A DNA stretch of 64,000 bases from Owenia fusiformis (lineage: Eukaryota > Annelida > Polychaeta > Sabellida > Oweniidae). A program made the translations under genes and the position numbers. How positions within the stretch are numbered: the first letter of the stretch is position 1; every line of letters begins with the position of its first letter. This document shows, piece by piece, positions 10,501 through 21,194 of the stretch. Location of the stretch: NCBI GenBank assembly GCA_903813345.2, contig CAIIXF020000012.1:4941318-5005317 (forward strand), in the 5' to 3' direction. Under the pieces are notes generated by a model. It had not been told where the DNA came from. It did no database searches and saw only the letters and a program-made list of their open reading frames with translations.

Positions 10501-13500
10501 TAAACCGGGCTATTCAAGTACTACATAATGTACACTATTTATGTGTGTACTACATACGATTCCCTGGGAAACAAAACACAAATACTTTTTTATATGTTCA
10601 AAATGAGCCATTTGATTGATGCATACACTTAATAGGTCATTAATAACATCTACAAAGTATATCTAATAGTAATTTTCAATTTCAATGGTGAAACTTGCCT
10701 GTTTACAATTATACGAGAAATCAACATGGGACGAAGATTGTTCACCTTCCTGACTTACCTCTGAAGCCTGTACCTTGTAATATCTTTATATAGGTTAGCG
10801 AGAGCGCTGCGCCTGCGCAGTTCTCTTTTGCGCGGTATTTAATTATTTTTAAAAGCTACTGAGCGGTATTTAATTTACTAAAAATTAGGATTTTCATGCC
10901 TGCCAATTTGAAAGTGACATAAAACCTAAACCAACAGAGATAACACCAAATTCTTACTCATAATTGGAAACACATGGATAAATCATATGTTAACGTATGA
11001 ACTCATCACAATTAGAGGCACTGATGATAAAAAATCCTAAACATTATGTATTGCAAAAAAACACAAGACCCCTACTAAATATTACCTTGGTGTACCCCAG
11101 CAGCTTCCCTTGCCTGCCCCTCAGCCACAGAGTTGTCAGGCCCATCATCGTTTTGAAATTTCATTTTCTGAGGCTTCAAATATTAGGCTTCACTACGAGA
11201 ATCGCTGAATATTGCAGCGATTTGATCATCATTACCCAGTCTAAATCTAGCCCTTTTTAAATACCACAATGTCTGATCACTTCCAGATTCATATTTGTTA
11301 CAAAATAAATCAATAAGTGACCAAAATAATTTTTTTCAGAAACTTTGCTTCGCCAAATTAATTTTAAATCACTTCCTGTCAATGTGAGTATCAAACATTG
11401 GCACTGCAATACAAGGGTGACATCTTTTGAAGTCTGCTAAAACTTTCCTAAAGCGTGTCGACCTGGAGTCGACATACGCCATATAGCGTAGTGGCGACAA
11501 AACTCGCCTGACCGCGCAAATGAGACTTTGGCGCACACCTTAAGGTTACTCAAATACGAGTGGCGCAATCGACTAGAGCGCTGGGTTTCAGATCTGTTTA
11601 CCCCGAGAGGGTGGTTTCGAAACCCGACAGAATTTTTTTTTTCATTTTTTCAACCGTCCAAAATACATCTTCTTGATCTCTTTCTAAATGACACATTCAT
11701 GTTGATCTATCAAGACATTTTTGGGCAATAGGAGACATTAAATGCAATGGAATAATAATATTCCCCCACAGATTCACAATATTCTTAATAATTTTCTTCT
11801 CAAGATCTTTTTTCTCAGTATTTTTGGATACTTTATTATGTCTACGTAAACTATAAGATGCACATTTCTACAGACTTATAGTATAGCAAACCAGCGTGGT
11901 ATGAATGGCCACATCTGCAAAAAGGTTCCAATACACCGTTGGAAAGCTGAATGAACCAGCTTTAAGAATCTGAACTCAATTCGTATTTTTATTGAATGCA
12001 AAGTTAATATTAACCCTTTCATCCCCAAGGGTTCGATTTTAAAATGACACATACCCATATGGCCAGATTGGATTATTTTAAGGTTTACAATAACTAATTC
12101 AATGACAATTAACTTATCCGTTGTAAAATATTTTGAGTTTGAACCCAGATGAGCTGAGGTGGGGGTCATTTTAAGCTATAAAATGCGTCGGAATTTTTGT
12201 TTTCGTTTGAAATTAGATTTGATATTTAAAAATAGTGTGTAGCTTTGGGTATTTGGGAATGTAGAATATAAAAACGAATATATTCGTCAGAATATATCAA
12301 GACTGCGACAAACGTGTATTGACTTAACATGAGAATATGCACATTTGACTTAACATTGGGTATCGTCATATCCCTCTTGATCTTAATATGTTAATAAGTG
12401 TTAAAAATAAAACAAAATGTTGAATTTACGAATTTTCGATGTATTCATACATATTCATCAGGTAATGAATGTATGAATACATCGAAAATTCGTAAATCTC
12501 ACATTTCCTTTTGATCTTAATACTATTTTTTAAATATACCACACAAAATCTAAACAAATGGTAGGGGTTATTCACTACATATCAAGTTTAAGTGGAATCC
12601 ATTAAGACATATATTTGATCTTTGACTTCTATTGCCAAACCCATTTACTCATATAGCATATTTTTATTTAACTCTAATATAGAATTCTATCTCAAGCATG
12701 CATACTGTCTAATGTGGAGTGATTCCGATGAATAGTTTCTTAGACATAACAGTTCATGCAATTCTGAAACCATATATGTTCACATACAACCACCCTCCCA
12801 CTTTCATATAAACTGAGGAGAGAAGCAAAGTCAAACAACTGATCGTGGAGAGTGACACAAAATATATTATTTATGAAATTAAACTACGTTCTCCTGTTTT
12901 ATGTGAACAAACAATTAACTAAAAATACTAAGAATACTATCAATTAGATGTTGTTTCTGCATTTGATTAAACTGATATTTACAGTTTTAGTTTTAGTTGA
13001 ATATTTATTATAGTGTCCCAGGCTATACATGGTGAAGACATTATAAGTTATTGAATGATTTGAAGTGCAATACAGGATATATTCTGCTCGAGAAATTCCG
13101 TATTGGTACGAGACGAAGTCGAGTGCCAATACAGAATATCGAGACAGAATATATCCTGTATTGCACTTCAAATCATTCAATAACGTTTTTATCGTGTGAT
13201 CCTCTGTATTGCTACTGAGATTGTCCCCTCCGTACCAATATTTTCTGTATTGCGACGGAGATGATCAACGGGGACAATCTCAGTAGCAATACAGATTGGT
13301 ACAGCACAAGAACTGACCAATCAGAGGGCTTCATTTTACAGATCATACGATAATATAAGTTATTGAATGATTTGAAGTGCAATACGGGATATATTCTGCT
13401 CGAGAAATTCCGTATTGGAACGAGACGTAGTCGAGTGCCAATACAGAATATCGAGACAGAATATATCCTGTATTGAACTTCAAATCATTCAATAACGTTT

Positions 13501-14691
13501 TTATCGTGTGATCCTCTGTATTGCTACTGAGATTGTCCTCTCCGTACCAATATTTTCTGTATTGCGACGGAGTTGATCAACGGGGACAATCTCAGTAGCA
13601 ATACTGATTGGTACAGCACAAGAACTGACCAATCAGAAGGCTTCGTTTTACAGATCATACGATAAATACATTATTTACAAGAAAGTCAACAGCCCCCAGC
13701 CGTCTCCGGCTTATGAAACACTTTTAGTATCAAAGTATTAATTAAATGTATTTGCTGAAAAGTAATTGGAAATGATTTATTTACAACATGTTAAACAATT
13801 ACATGATAAATGACAAATAATTTCAGGTGGTTGTGGCAGTTATGCTACTTTTCCCAATTTTCCCCATTTCAGCAGAACTTATTCATATTTTGTAACAATT
13901 CCTAAGATATTACCAAGGTATATATGTTCATTGATTGAATAAACATTATTGAGGTGCAACGTTGTGTAGTTTTTTCTATAAATTGGCATTAGAATTATGT
14001 AATCCCTCTAGCAAGGGAATTGACTGCGTTATTGAAGTATATAAGCATTCTCGTTACAAGTCCAGGTGGCTATAAATAATTTATGTTCAAAATGATGTGA
14101 ACATGAAAAATAACGTAAAAACGTCAGGTGGATTTGCCAATTTTACCCCTGTTAAAATACCACATTTTTGTCAACACCAATGTGTTTACAAGGTAAACTA
14201 TAGAGAGAACGTGCCACAACACATCAAATTCACATTTCACAACTTGGACTGTCATATAAACGATATGTTCATTTGTATAGAATCTCTCTGGAATTCACAT
14301 CTTAATATTAGAAATACATGTCTTAAAATAGTTAATTGTGCTTACGAGATCAGCTAGGGATAAAACTTGTTATACTTGATTTCAGGCTGTCGTAATTCTC
14401 GTTACCGATGAGGTTTCTAATCCGCATTCAATGTCAAAAACAACAATTGAACAAGCCGAGCTATTGAAAAAGAGTTCGAGTTACGAACCGGGAATTGGTG
14501 CACCAACTGTCATTCTTGTAGAACTTCCTAAGGAAAAAGAAAAAGTTGGCATAGCTGGCCTAGTTGAACGCACATTGACGGAAAGAGAATTTGCAGCGAT
14601 ACCATCAAAGCCAGAGTATCGTTTCAAACCCGGAACTTTCGATGACCTCGAAAAAAGCGTAATTCCTTTACCCAGATGCCAGGATTTATGA
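7355..14691 (+). CDS. VWA-domain protein gene, copy A (5' end not found)
   Basis: Exons 7355-7566, 10099-10218 and 14386-14691 join in frame (introns phase 0) to about 211 residues forming one von Willebrand factor A domain and a short tail ending PRCQDL. VWA domains bind ligands, often collagen or other matrix proteins, through a metal-ion site (MIDAS). All three MIDAS parts are visible: DMSKS in exon 1, the threonine in NGTATW in exon 2, and VTDEVS in exon 3. The first exon has a phase-1 acceptor, so at least one upstream exon is missing, probably in or before gap 1. A signal peptide is therefore not seen. Copy B differs at only four or five residues. Membership of a shell, byssus or other matrix is inference. 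Confidence 0.8.
7567..10098 (+). other. VWA gene A, intron 1
   Basis: This is 2.5 kb with no supported exon. A 60-codon open frame near 8186-8368 is present in both copies, but its two differences both change amino acids and it lacks an ATG, so it is not called. In copy B this intron carries an extra 1.07-kb element. Confidence 0.6.
10099..10218 (+). CDS. VWA gene A, middle exon
   Basis: These 120 nt in phase 0 encode 40 residues containing NGTATWLALEEAR, the loop and helix that carry the MIDAS threonine. The donor AAG|GTAAGG is strong. The acceptor TTAAAG|AGG was chosen because it is the only nearby AG that keeps phase 0 and gives normal VWA spacing; its pyrimidine tract is poor, so the 5' border is less certain than the rest. 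Confidence 0.75.
10758..12175. other. Filler present only in copy A
   Basis: Copies A and B are collinear up to CACCTTCCTGACTTA and again from ATGCGTCGGAATTTTTG. Between these points A carries about 1.4 kb unrelated to the 1.05 kb in B. It includes the SINE head at 11553 and AT-rich sequence. Open frames at 10997-11260 and 11876-12169 show no domain and are not called. Confidence 0.6.
11553..11640 (+). repeat. tRNA-derived SINE head
   Basis: A box-like GTGGCGCAATCGACTAGAGC and B box-like GGTTTCGAAACC are spaced as in a tRNA, followed by a T-run. This is the layout of an RNA polymerase III promoter in a tRNA-derived SINE. It lies in the part of copy A that is absent from copy B. The arms do not fold as a clean tRNA, so a functional tRNA gene is unlikely. 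Confidence 0.55.
12424..12497. repeat. Perfect hairpin, 29-bp arms
   Basis: Arms 12424-12452 and 12469-12497 are exact reverse complements (starting ATTTACGAATTTTCG) around a 16-base loop. The same hairpin sits at 38028-38101 in copy B. Confidence 0.9.
13041..13664. repeat. Tandem pair of ~311-bp double-hairpin units
   Basis: Each unit holds one hairpin with perfect 39-bp arms in unit 1 (13048-13086 with 13145-13183) and a second with about 25-bp arms around 13205-13302, then a unique end. Unit 2 starts near 13353. Copy B has one unit (38642-38957). Minus-strand open frames here are shadows of the palindromes. Confidence 0.85.
13829..14357 (+). pseudogene. CUB-like exon relics in VWA intron 2 (copy A)
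   Basis: Two stretches follow AG dinucleotides and read like parts of CUB domains. One, near 13831, gives GCGSYATFPNFPHF. The other, from 14128, gives GGFANFTPVKIPHF, then CVYKVNY and HIKFTFHNLDC. Both would be phase-1 exons inside a phase-0 intron, so they cannot be included without breaking the VWA frame. They are best read as relics or parts of an unrelated transcript. In copy B the second one has an earlier stop. Confidence 0.35.
14386..14691 (+). CDS. VWA gene A, last exon
   Basis: Acceptor TGATTTCAG opens a phase-0 exon that begins AVVILVTDEVSNP, the classic VWA strand and third MIDAS loop, and ends at TGA 14689-14691. The C-terminal half holds a second hydrophobic strand (APTVILVEL) and a charged tail. 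Eleven bases after the stop a 1.6-kb TIR element begins, so the 3' UTR may run into transposon sequence. Confidence 0.87.
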   Translation, partial: AVVILVTDEVSNPHSMSKTTIEQAELLKKSSSYEPGIGAPTVILVELPKEKEKVGIAGLVERTLTEREFAAIPSKPEYRFKPGTFDDLEKSVIPLPRCQDL

Positions 14692-14701
14692 GCAGACACT
14701 A

Positions 14702-16300
14702 GAGAGGTTAAGCTACACGTATTTAACAAAACTTGAACGTGAACATCAATGCGCGCGCAGATAAATGACGTCAGATTTGTTTATTTCCTGTGGGCCAGCG
14801 TGAAGTTTACAGGTTTTTACATGAAATTATCATATTCGTGCAATTTACAGACGCGTATTCAACAAAACATGAACGTGTACTTCTATGCGTGCGCAGGAAA
14901 ATGACGTCAGATTAGTCTTCTTTCTTCAGGTAAGCGTGAAAGTTCCAGGTTTTTACGTGTAGATGAGTGATTACACATCGCTCATTACGTGATTGATTTT
15001 AGCTATGTTCTAGGATGGCCCTGGAGCCCATATTTGACACAGACAATCTTGCTTGTTATATTGGTAAACCCCAATCCTTAATTGGAAATAAGAATAAATT
15101 TTAATTGGTAAATGACAACTTCAAATGTGATCGCTTGTTCATTCCGTACAATATAAATTAGCAAGACCAATTTGATGCCCGGGGCTTAGTACAATATGTA
15201 AACTAAACGAAATGAAATGACAACCAGGGCAAGAAAGGATCTAGTGTGCTATGATCTCCACATGAACAAAAATAAATTCATCTGATTTTTCAAAAAAATA
15301 TACTGCTTTTATTTTTTCATTTATATATACACTAGAATTCAGCACTGTATTGATGAATGGGCCACTTATTAGGGCCAATATTCAATCATAAAGTGTACTG
15401 GGGTTGAGATGCCAAACCATGAAGTCTTTTTGTGTCTGCCAAAATTCATTTGCATCCTACACATCCCTACATCTAATCCAAATATGATATTCATTAATGA
15501 AACATAACAGTATAATCTTTGTATTTACAAAGTTGTATGGGATTTCGTAAGTGTAAAAGTTGCTTTTGAAGCATTTTTCTATAGCCATTTTGTAGGAAAA
15601 AATGATGAAAAATGATGAAAAAATGTATTATCTTTTAATTTGAAGTTTGACCTGAATCGATTGCAAACTTTATATTTGCACATCTGATGTGATATACCAT
15701 TTGTGTCATATTGTGAAATTATTTAATTTGCAATTAATTCAGGTCATAGTGTATTTTTGGGAAAATCAATAGAAACCAATGGCCTCCATCGGAATCTGAT
15801 GGTATCAACATGTTAAGTCAATAGAACACATCCAATGCCAAGTCAACATACCCTTGCAGAACTTAATGACCTCAACCTCAGCCAATGTGGGTCTAAACGC
15901 TTAAATATTTTTCAAAGTATTATGTGACATTGTATTCTTTATGATATACAGTTAAAAATGAATCATTTTGTTCATGGGGAAATCATAATGGAAAGTGCAC
16001 TAGACCCTTATTGTGGTTGAATATGAAATAAATAAAAAATAAAAAACAAAATGTTTTATTGCGACAAGATTCGAACCCAGGCCTAACGGACAAACGTGAA
16101 GTGCTAGATTGCCGAAGTGCTATCCATTACACCATAGAGACATGACCTTTAGACACAGTCGCCACATAAATATAGCTCCACGTCCACTGACATGGTTTCA
16201 GACGTGTAGCTTAACTGAAAATTTTCTTTAACGTGTACTTGAGCGTGGACTTACGCGTTCAGGTTCACGGTTTGCATTTATACGTGTAGCTTAACCTCTC
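14702..16300. mobile_element. 1.6-kb non-autonomous TIR element, copy 1
   Basis: The ends are inverted repeats (GAGAGGTTAAGCTACACG at the left, its complement at 16283-16300) flanked by TA on both sides, as expected for a TA target duplication. The interior has no transposase frame. It contains a tRNA-like segment near the right end. Three more full copies lie at 19455, 39994 and 45114, and a truncated inverted one at 47460-48085. Confidence 0.88.
16062..16142 (-). repeat. tRNA-like segment inside the 1.6-kb element
   Basis: On the minus strand an A box (TGGTGTAATGGATAGC) and B box (GGGTTCGAATC) are present about 41 bases apart. The anticodon arm does not pair well, so this is a tRNA-derived SINE head or relic rather than a working tRNA. 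It repeats in every copy of the element (for example near 20815-20900, 41350-41440 and 46455-46545). Confidence 0.6.
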
Positions 16301-16882
16301 TATTTATGATACATAAACTTTATCTTATAAAAAAAGTAAGCTCCGTTTTTGATTTTTGAATCGAGATTTCCGACGGGGAGACGACCCCTTAGCCTTAACA
16401 GATATTAATCCAAACGATTTTAAATAGAACTAGAAAATATAACTCTTTTTGACATGATGTATAAAGATTTATCGCTTTTCTGATTGTGTTCGAATCATTT
16501 GAATTCGCATATTGGCGAATCTTGACGAAGAAATGGAGACTTATAAATATATAATTTTTGTTTCTGGTTTCTCGTTATCATTCAGCTCTGGTAAAACGAT
16601 TCAGACAAATTCATAATCGCCATGGTATCAAATTCAGTGTTCTGAAAAATAATTTTCTTTTTACATAGTTATCATCTTACAGATTGGAGTGAAGTTTATT
16701 TCCATTAGTGCCAGAGTAACTTATTTTCAAGTTATAGCTTGGTTATTTCTGCGACTCGTGTTTATTTAGAGTTGTAAATTGGCAAAATAAATCATCACGT
16801 TGCTAACAATATTACAAGCACCGTACAGAATCCGAGAATGATATGGTTTTGATTGAGTACGAAGGAAGGCACTGTACTAGTT

Positions 16883-17330
16883 ACGCACATTTCTACTTAT
16901 GCATTTTTGTATATCTGATCAGACACATTTCTAGTTGCGCATTTTTGTATGGATCTGATCAGATACATTTCTAGTTATACATTTCTGTATGGATCTGATC
17001 AGATACATTTCTAGTTACGCATTTCTGTATGGATCTGATCAGATACATTTCTAGTTATGCATTTATGTATGGATCTGATCAGATACATTTCTAGTTATGC
17101 ATTTATGTATGGATCTGATCAGATACATTTCTAGTTATGCATTTATGTATGGATCTGATCAGATACATTTCTAGTCATGCATTTCTGTATAGATCTCATC
17201 AGATACATTTCTAGTTATGCATTTCTGTATGGATCTGATCAGACACATTTCTAGTTATGCATTTATGTATGGATCTGATCAGATACATTTCTAGTTATGC
17301 ATTTCTGTATAGATCTGATCAGATACATTT
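16883..17330. repeat. 40-bp minisatellite, about 11 units
   Basis: The unit contains ATTTCTAGTTATGCATTT and GGATCTGATCAGATAC, the latter with the palindrome TGATCA. The homologous array in copy B (42175-42984) has about 20 units. Confidence 0.95.
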
Positions 17331-19453
17331 AATTACCCTAACCTTAGTTCATCCAGTAGTACGTTTTTACTGCAAAGTAGTGTTTTTATATGCAGCTTAA
17401 TAGCATAAAATATGTTGAATGAAGCATATGGTGTGGATTAGTCGTGTGACACACAAACTGACCAATACATGAGGGTATTAGCTACTTTTCACATAAACCA
17501 AAGGAGGACAGTGCTTTTATTTCAACTAGGAGGTTACCTCCACACGACTGATCATGTGACCTTGGTGGTGGTCCCCTTTAAACATGAATAATGTTATTTT
17601 GAAAACAATCTTTTTACAAATATAAACTTAACTTGTGAGAGAAGTGGACACTATTTAGGCCTACATACATCATCGGTATAACATCTATTTTGTCGTTTCC
17701 CTCAAGATTTTTTCAACACCTACAAAAAGGATCGATGACTCTAATTGGTGTAATATAATACCATTACATGTATATTACACGTAGGTTTTGTTTTTATTTT
17801 TCAAACGTTGCCTTTTGTTTTTTATCATGATATATACCGATCGCACATATCACACAGGCAAAATCGTTTGCATTATATTTCTGATTCATTTTCAACTCAA
17901 TGTAACCCTTTGAAATGAGGCAATACCCTAGCTACAGTTAGCCTTGTATAATATGCCTAAATATAGAGTTCAGCGAGCGATCAATGTATCCCCATAATCC
18001 TAGGATGAAGTTGTCAACTGTGATTTACGGACTATTTTGTTATTAGCTAGATACCCCAATCAATAGTACATTACCAACTGACTACATTTTCCAGTATTTC
18101 AGTTTTTATCCAGAGCAATTGTGATTGAATGATTGCTTGCATGCGTGCCACGTTTATATTTTAGCTCCATTGATTTTTACATAGTGCAACTTTTTTCAAG
18201 TTCTATAGTTAATTGGATTTTGAGTATTAATTGTATGTGGAGTTTCGAGAAGTTGCTCATCAGATGCATGGTGATATTGATTATATAATTATATGAATGG
18301 AGGAATCTGTTTGTCTTTCTTTTTCAATGTTGCCCATTGTGCTTTGCTACAAGCTCTACATAAAGCTGCTCTACATGAAAATGAGTTTTCAAAATTGTAA
18401 ACGTACGGTTAAAGGAACGAACAGTCTCATGCTTGATAGATGAAGAACAGAAACTGATATTTAAAAATTCCCAATTATGTTCTGGTAAGAAAATATTTTC
18501 TATCTGGACGTAACTCGTAAATAGAATGGTTCACTAGTAGAAACATCTGGCAAAATTCGCTTCACAAATAGCGAATGTTTTCCATTAAAGGGTAATTATA
18601 GACAAATCTCCATCAGACAGAATGATCAGAAGATGTTAAATACAATCCTGGGATCTGGTGCGATAAGGTAAATCTCCCATTTTGACCCAGACGCTGATTT
18701 ATTAAAGCATCGTGTAAATGGCTATGATCCAATGCCAGCTGATAAGGACTTCAGCAGTCTTAAATCGCATCACTGATCGTGCCCTGCGACCCATATTTCC
18801 CGAAATCATACCGTATAATTGGAATTATTTTTCTCTTCATCCAAAGGTTCGTACCTTTAATGCTTCTCTTATATATATATATTTTTTTTTTTATCAAAGA
18901 TGGTCTCCATACCCTGCTAGGGTTTGGGAATTACTCAAATCTGGGAGCATGTCAGTTTTCGTGGGAGTAGCCTAAAATGGAAGCTATACATTATTTTATG
19001 ATTAATGCACTACTCAAGCTAGGAAACGATGAAGCAAGAATCACGGAGTTCACAATTTTCATAACATGATTTCAGGAAAACTAACTTGCATGCTATTTAC
19101 CCTCTGATTGCCAATCAGGTAACACCTTATGATCGGTTGATACCCTGGAATGGCAGATTTAACATTCCTTGAGTCAGAGGTGATACAATTATACCAGTAT
19201 CCCAGAATGATGCCAGCTCTCCCTCGGCATTAACCAGAAATCAAAGGGATCGTGTACAAGCTCTTAATAGAAGAAACTCAAAAAACTGATTTATGCATTG
19301 TAAACGTTCGAAAATTTACCTAATTGGAGAAATCATTATTAATCTCAGTCAAAATATTTTTTAGAGGCAAGGGAGCCCAGTTTAATTTTTCAGCTCTCCT
19401 CGCGATACTATTTTTGTAATGATCGCATTGACAGAACGTTTTGAATAGATACT
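17331..19453. other. Non-coding part of the duplicated segment
   Basis: The matching stretch in copy B is 42985-45112. Overlapping open frames near 18718-18975 are not shared cleanly between copies because of a T-run length change at about 18885, and they carry no domain. No gene is supported. Confidence 0.5.
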
Positions 19454-19454
19454 A

Positions 19455-21054
19455 GAGAGGTTATTAGCTACACGTATTTAACAAAACTTGAACGTGAACT
19501 TCAATGCGCGCGCAGATAAATGACGTCAGATTTGTTTATTTCCTGTGGGCCAGCGTGAAGTTTACAGGTTTTTACATGAAATTATCATATTCGTGCAATT
19601 TACAGACGCGTATTCAACAAAGCATGAACGTGTACTTCTATGCGTGCGCAGGAAAATGACGTCAGATTAGTCTTCTTTCTTCAGGTAAGCGTGAAAGTTC
19701 CAGGTTTTTACGTGTAGATGAGTGATTACACATCGCTCATTACGTGATTGATTTTAGCTATGTTCTAGGATGGCCCTGGAGCCCATATTTGACACAGACA
19801 ATCTTGCTTGTTATATTGGTAAACCCCAATCCTAAATTGGAAATAAGAATAAATTTTAATTGGTAAATGACAACTTCAAATGTGATCGCTTGTTCATTCC
19901 GTACAATATAAATTAGCAAGACCAATTTGATGCCCGGGGCTTAGTACAGTATGTAAACTAAACGAAATGAAATGACAACCAGGGCAAGAAAGGATCTAGT
20001 GTGCTATGATCTCCCCATGAACAAAAATAAATTCATCTGATTTTTCAAAAAAATATACTGCTTTTATTATTTCATTTATATAACACTAGAATTCAGCACT
20101 GTATTGATGAATGGGCCACTTATTAGGGCCAATATTCAATCATAAAGTGTACAGGGGTTGAGATGCCAAACCATGAAGCCTTTTTGTGTCTGCCAAAATC
20201 CATTTGCATCCTACACATCCCTACATCTTATCCAAATATGATATTCATTAATGAAACATAACAGTATAATCTTTGTATTTACAAAGTTGTATGGGATTTC
20301 GTAAGTGTAAAAGTTGCTTTTGAAGCATTTTTCTATAGCCATTTTGTAGGAAAAAATGATGAAAAATGATGAAAAAATGTATTATCTTTTAATTTGAAGT
20401 TTGACGTGAATCGATTGCAAACTTTATATTTGCACATCTGATGTGATATACCATTTGTGTCATATTGTGAAATTATTTAATTTGCAATTAATTCAGGTCA
20501 TAGTGTATTTTTGGGAAAATCAATAGAAAGCAATGGCCTCCATCGGAATCTGATGGTATCAACATGTTAAGTCAATAGAACACATCCAATGCCAAGTCAA
20601 TATACCCTTGCAGAACTTAATGACCTCAACCTCAGCCAATGTGGGTCTAAACGCTTAAATATTTGTCAAAGTATTATGTGACATTGTATTCTTTATGATA
20701 TACAGTTAAAAATGAATCATTTTATTCATGGGGAAATCATAATGGAAAGTACACTAGACCCTTATTGTGGTTTAATATGAAATAAATAAAAAATAAAAAA
20801 CAAAATGTTTTATTGCGACAAGATTCGAACCCAGGCCCAACGGACAAACATGAAGTGCTAGATTGCCAAAGTGCTATCCATTACACCATAGAGACATGAC
20901 CTTTAGACACAGTCGCCACATAACTATAGCTCCACGTCCACTGACATGGTTTCAGACGTGTAGCTTAACTGAAAATTTTCTTTAACGTGTACTTGAGCGT
21001 GGACTTACGCGTTCAGGTTCACGGTTTGCATTTATACGTGTAGCTTAACCTCTC
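19455..21054. mobile_element. 1.6-kb TIR element, copy 2
   Basis: This copy has the same ends and TA flanks as copy 1 and is nearly identical inside. The left TIR has a two-base insertion (GAGAGGTTATTAGC). The right flank is TTGTTGTTTCACC, then a shared sequence that ends copy A of the duplication. Confidence 0.88.
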
Positions 21055-21194
21055 TATTGTTGTTTCACCTTTACCTGTACATTACAATGAAATAAAATAA
21101 AATGCAGCATCCGAAACTAATTCAACACATTCGAAAAATACCTATTCAGAATACAAATCTTAACTAGACTTTTGAAGATTGCAAGCAATCTCAC

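Larger units (their letters stand above)
7184..21163. repeat. Duplicated ~14-kb segment, copy A
   Basis: The sequence from the gap edge to CAAATCTTAA near 21163 recurs at 32169-46834 at very high identity, with the same three VWA exons, the same two 1.6-kb TIR elements and the same minisatellite. Differences are mostly indels: an element at 32657 only in B, a tandem hairpin unit only in A, different fillers at 10758-12175 (A) and 36740-37788 (B), and different minisatellite length. Confidence 0.92.

Noticed and set aside
10428-10619. 63-codon frame in VWA intron 2 (also 36410-36601)
   Set aside because: It is shared only because the segment is duplicated; there is no domain and no splice signals.
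12944-13180. 78-codon minus-strand frame (also at 38548-38784)
   Set aside because: It lies across a hairpin and has no splice or domain support.
14481-14729. Minus-strand frame over the last VWA exon (also 39773-40021)
   Set aside because: It is a shadow of the real exon on the plus strand.
18718-18975. Overlapping frames of 85 and 63 codons (also 44370-44625)
   Set aside because: The frame changes between copies through a T-run length difference; there is no domain.
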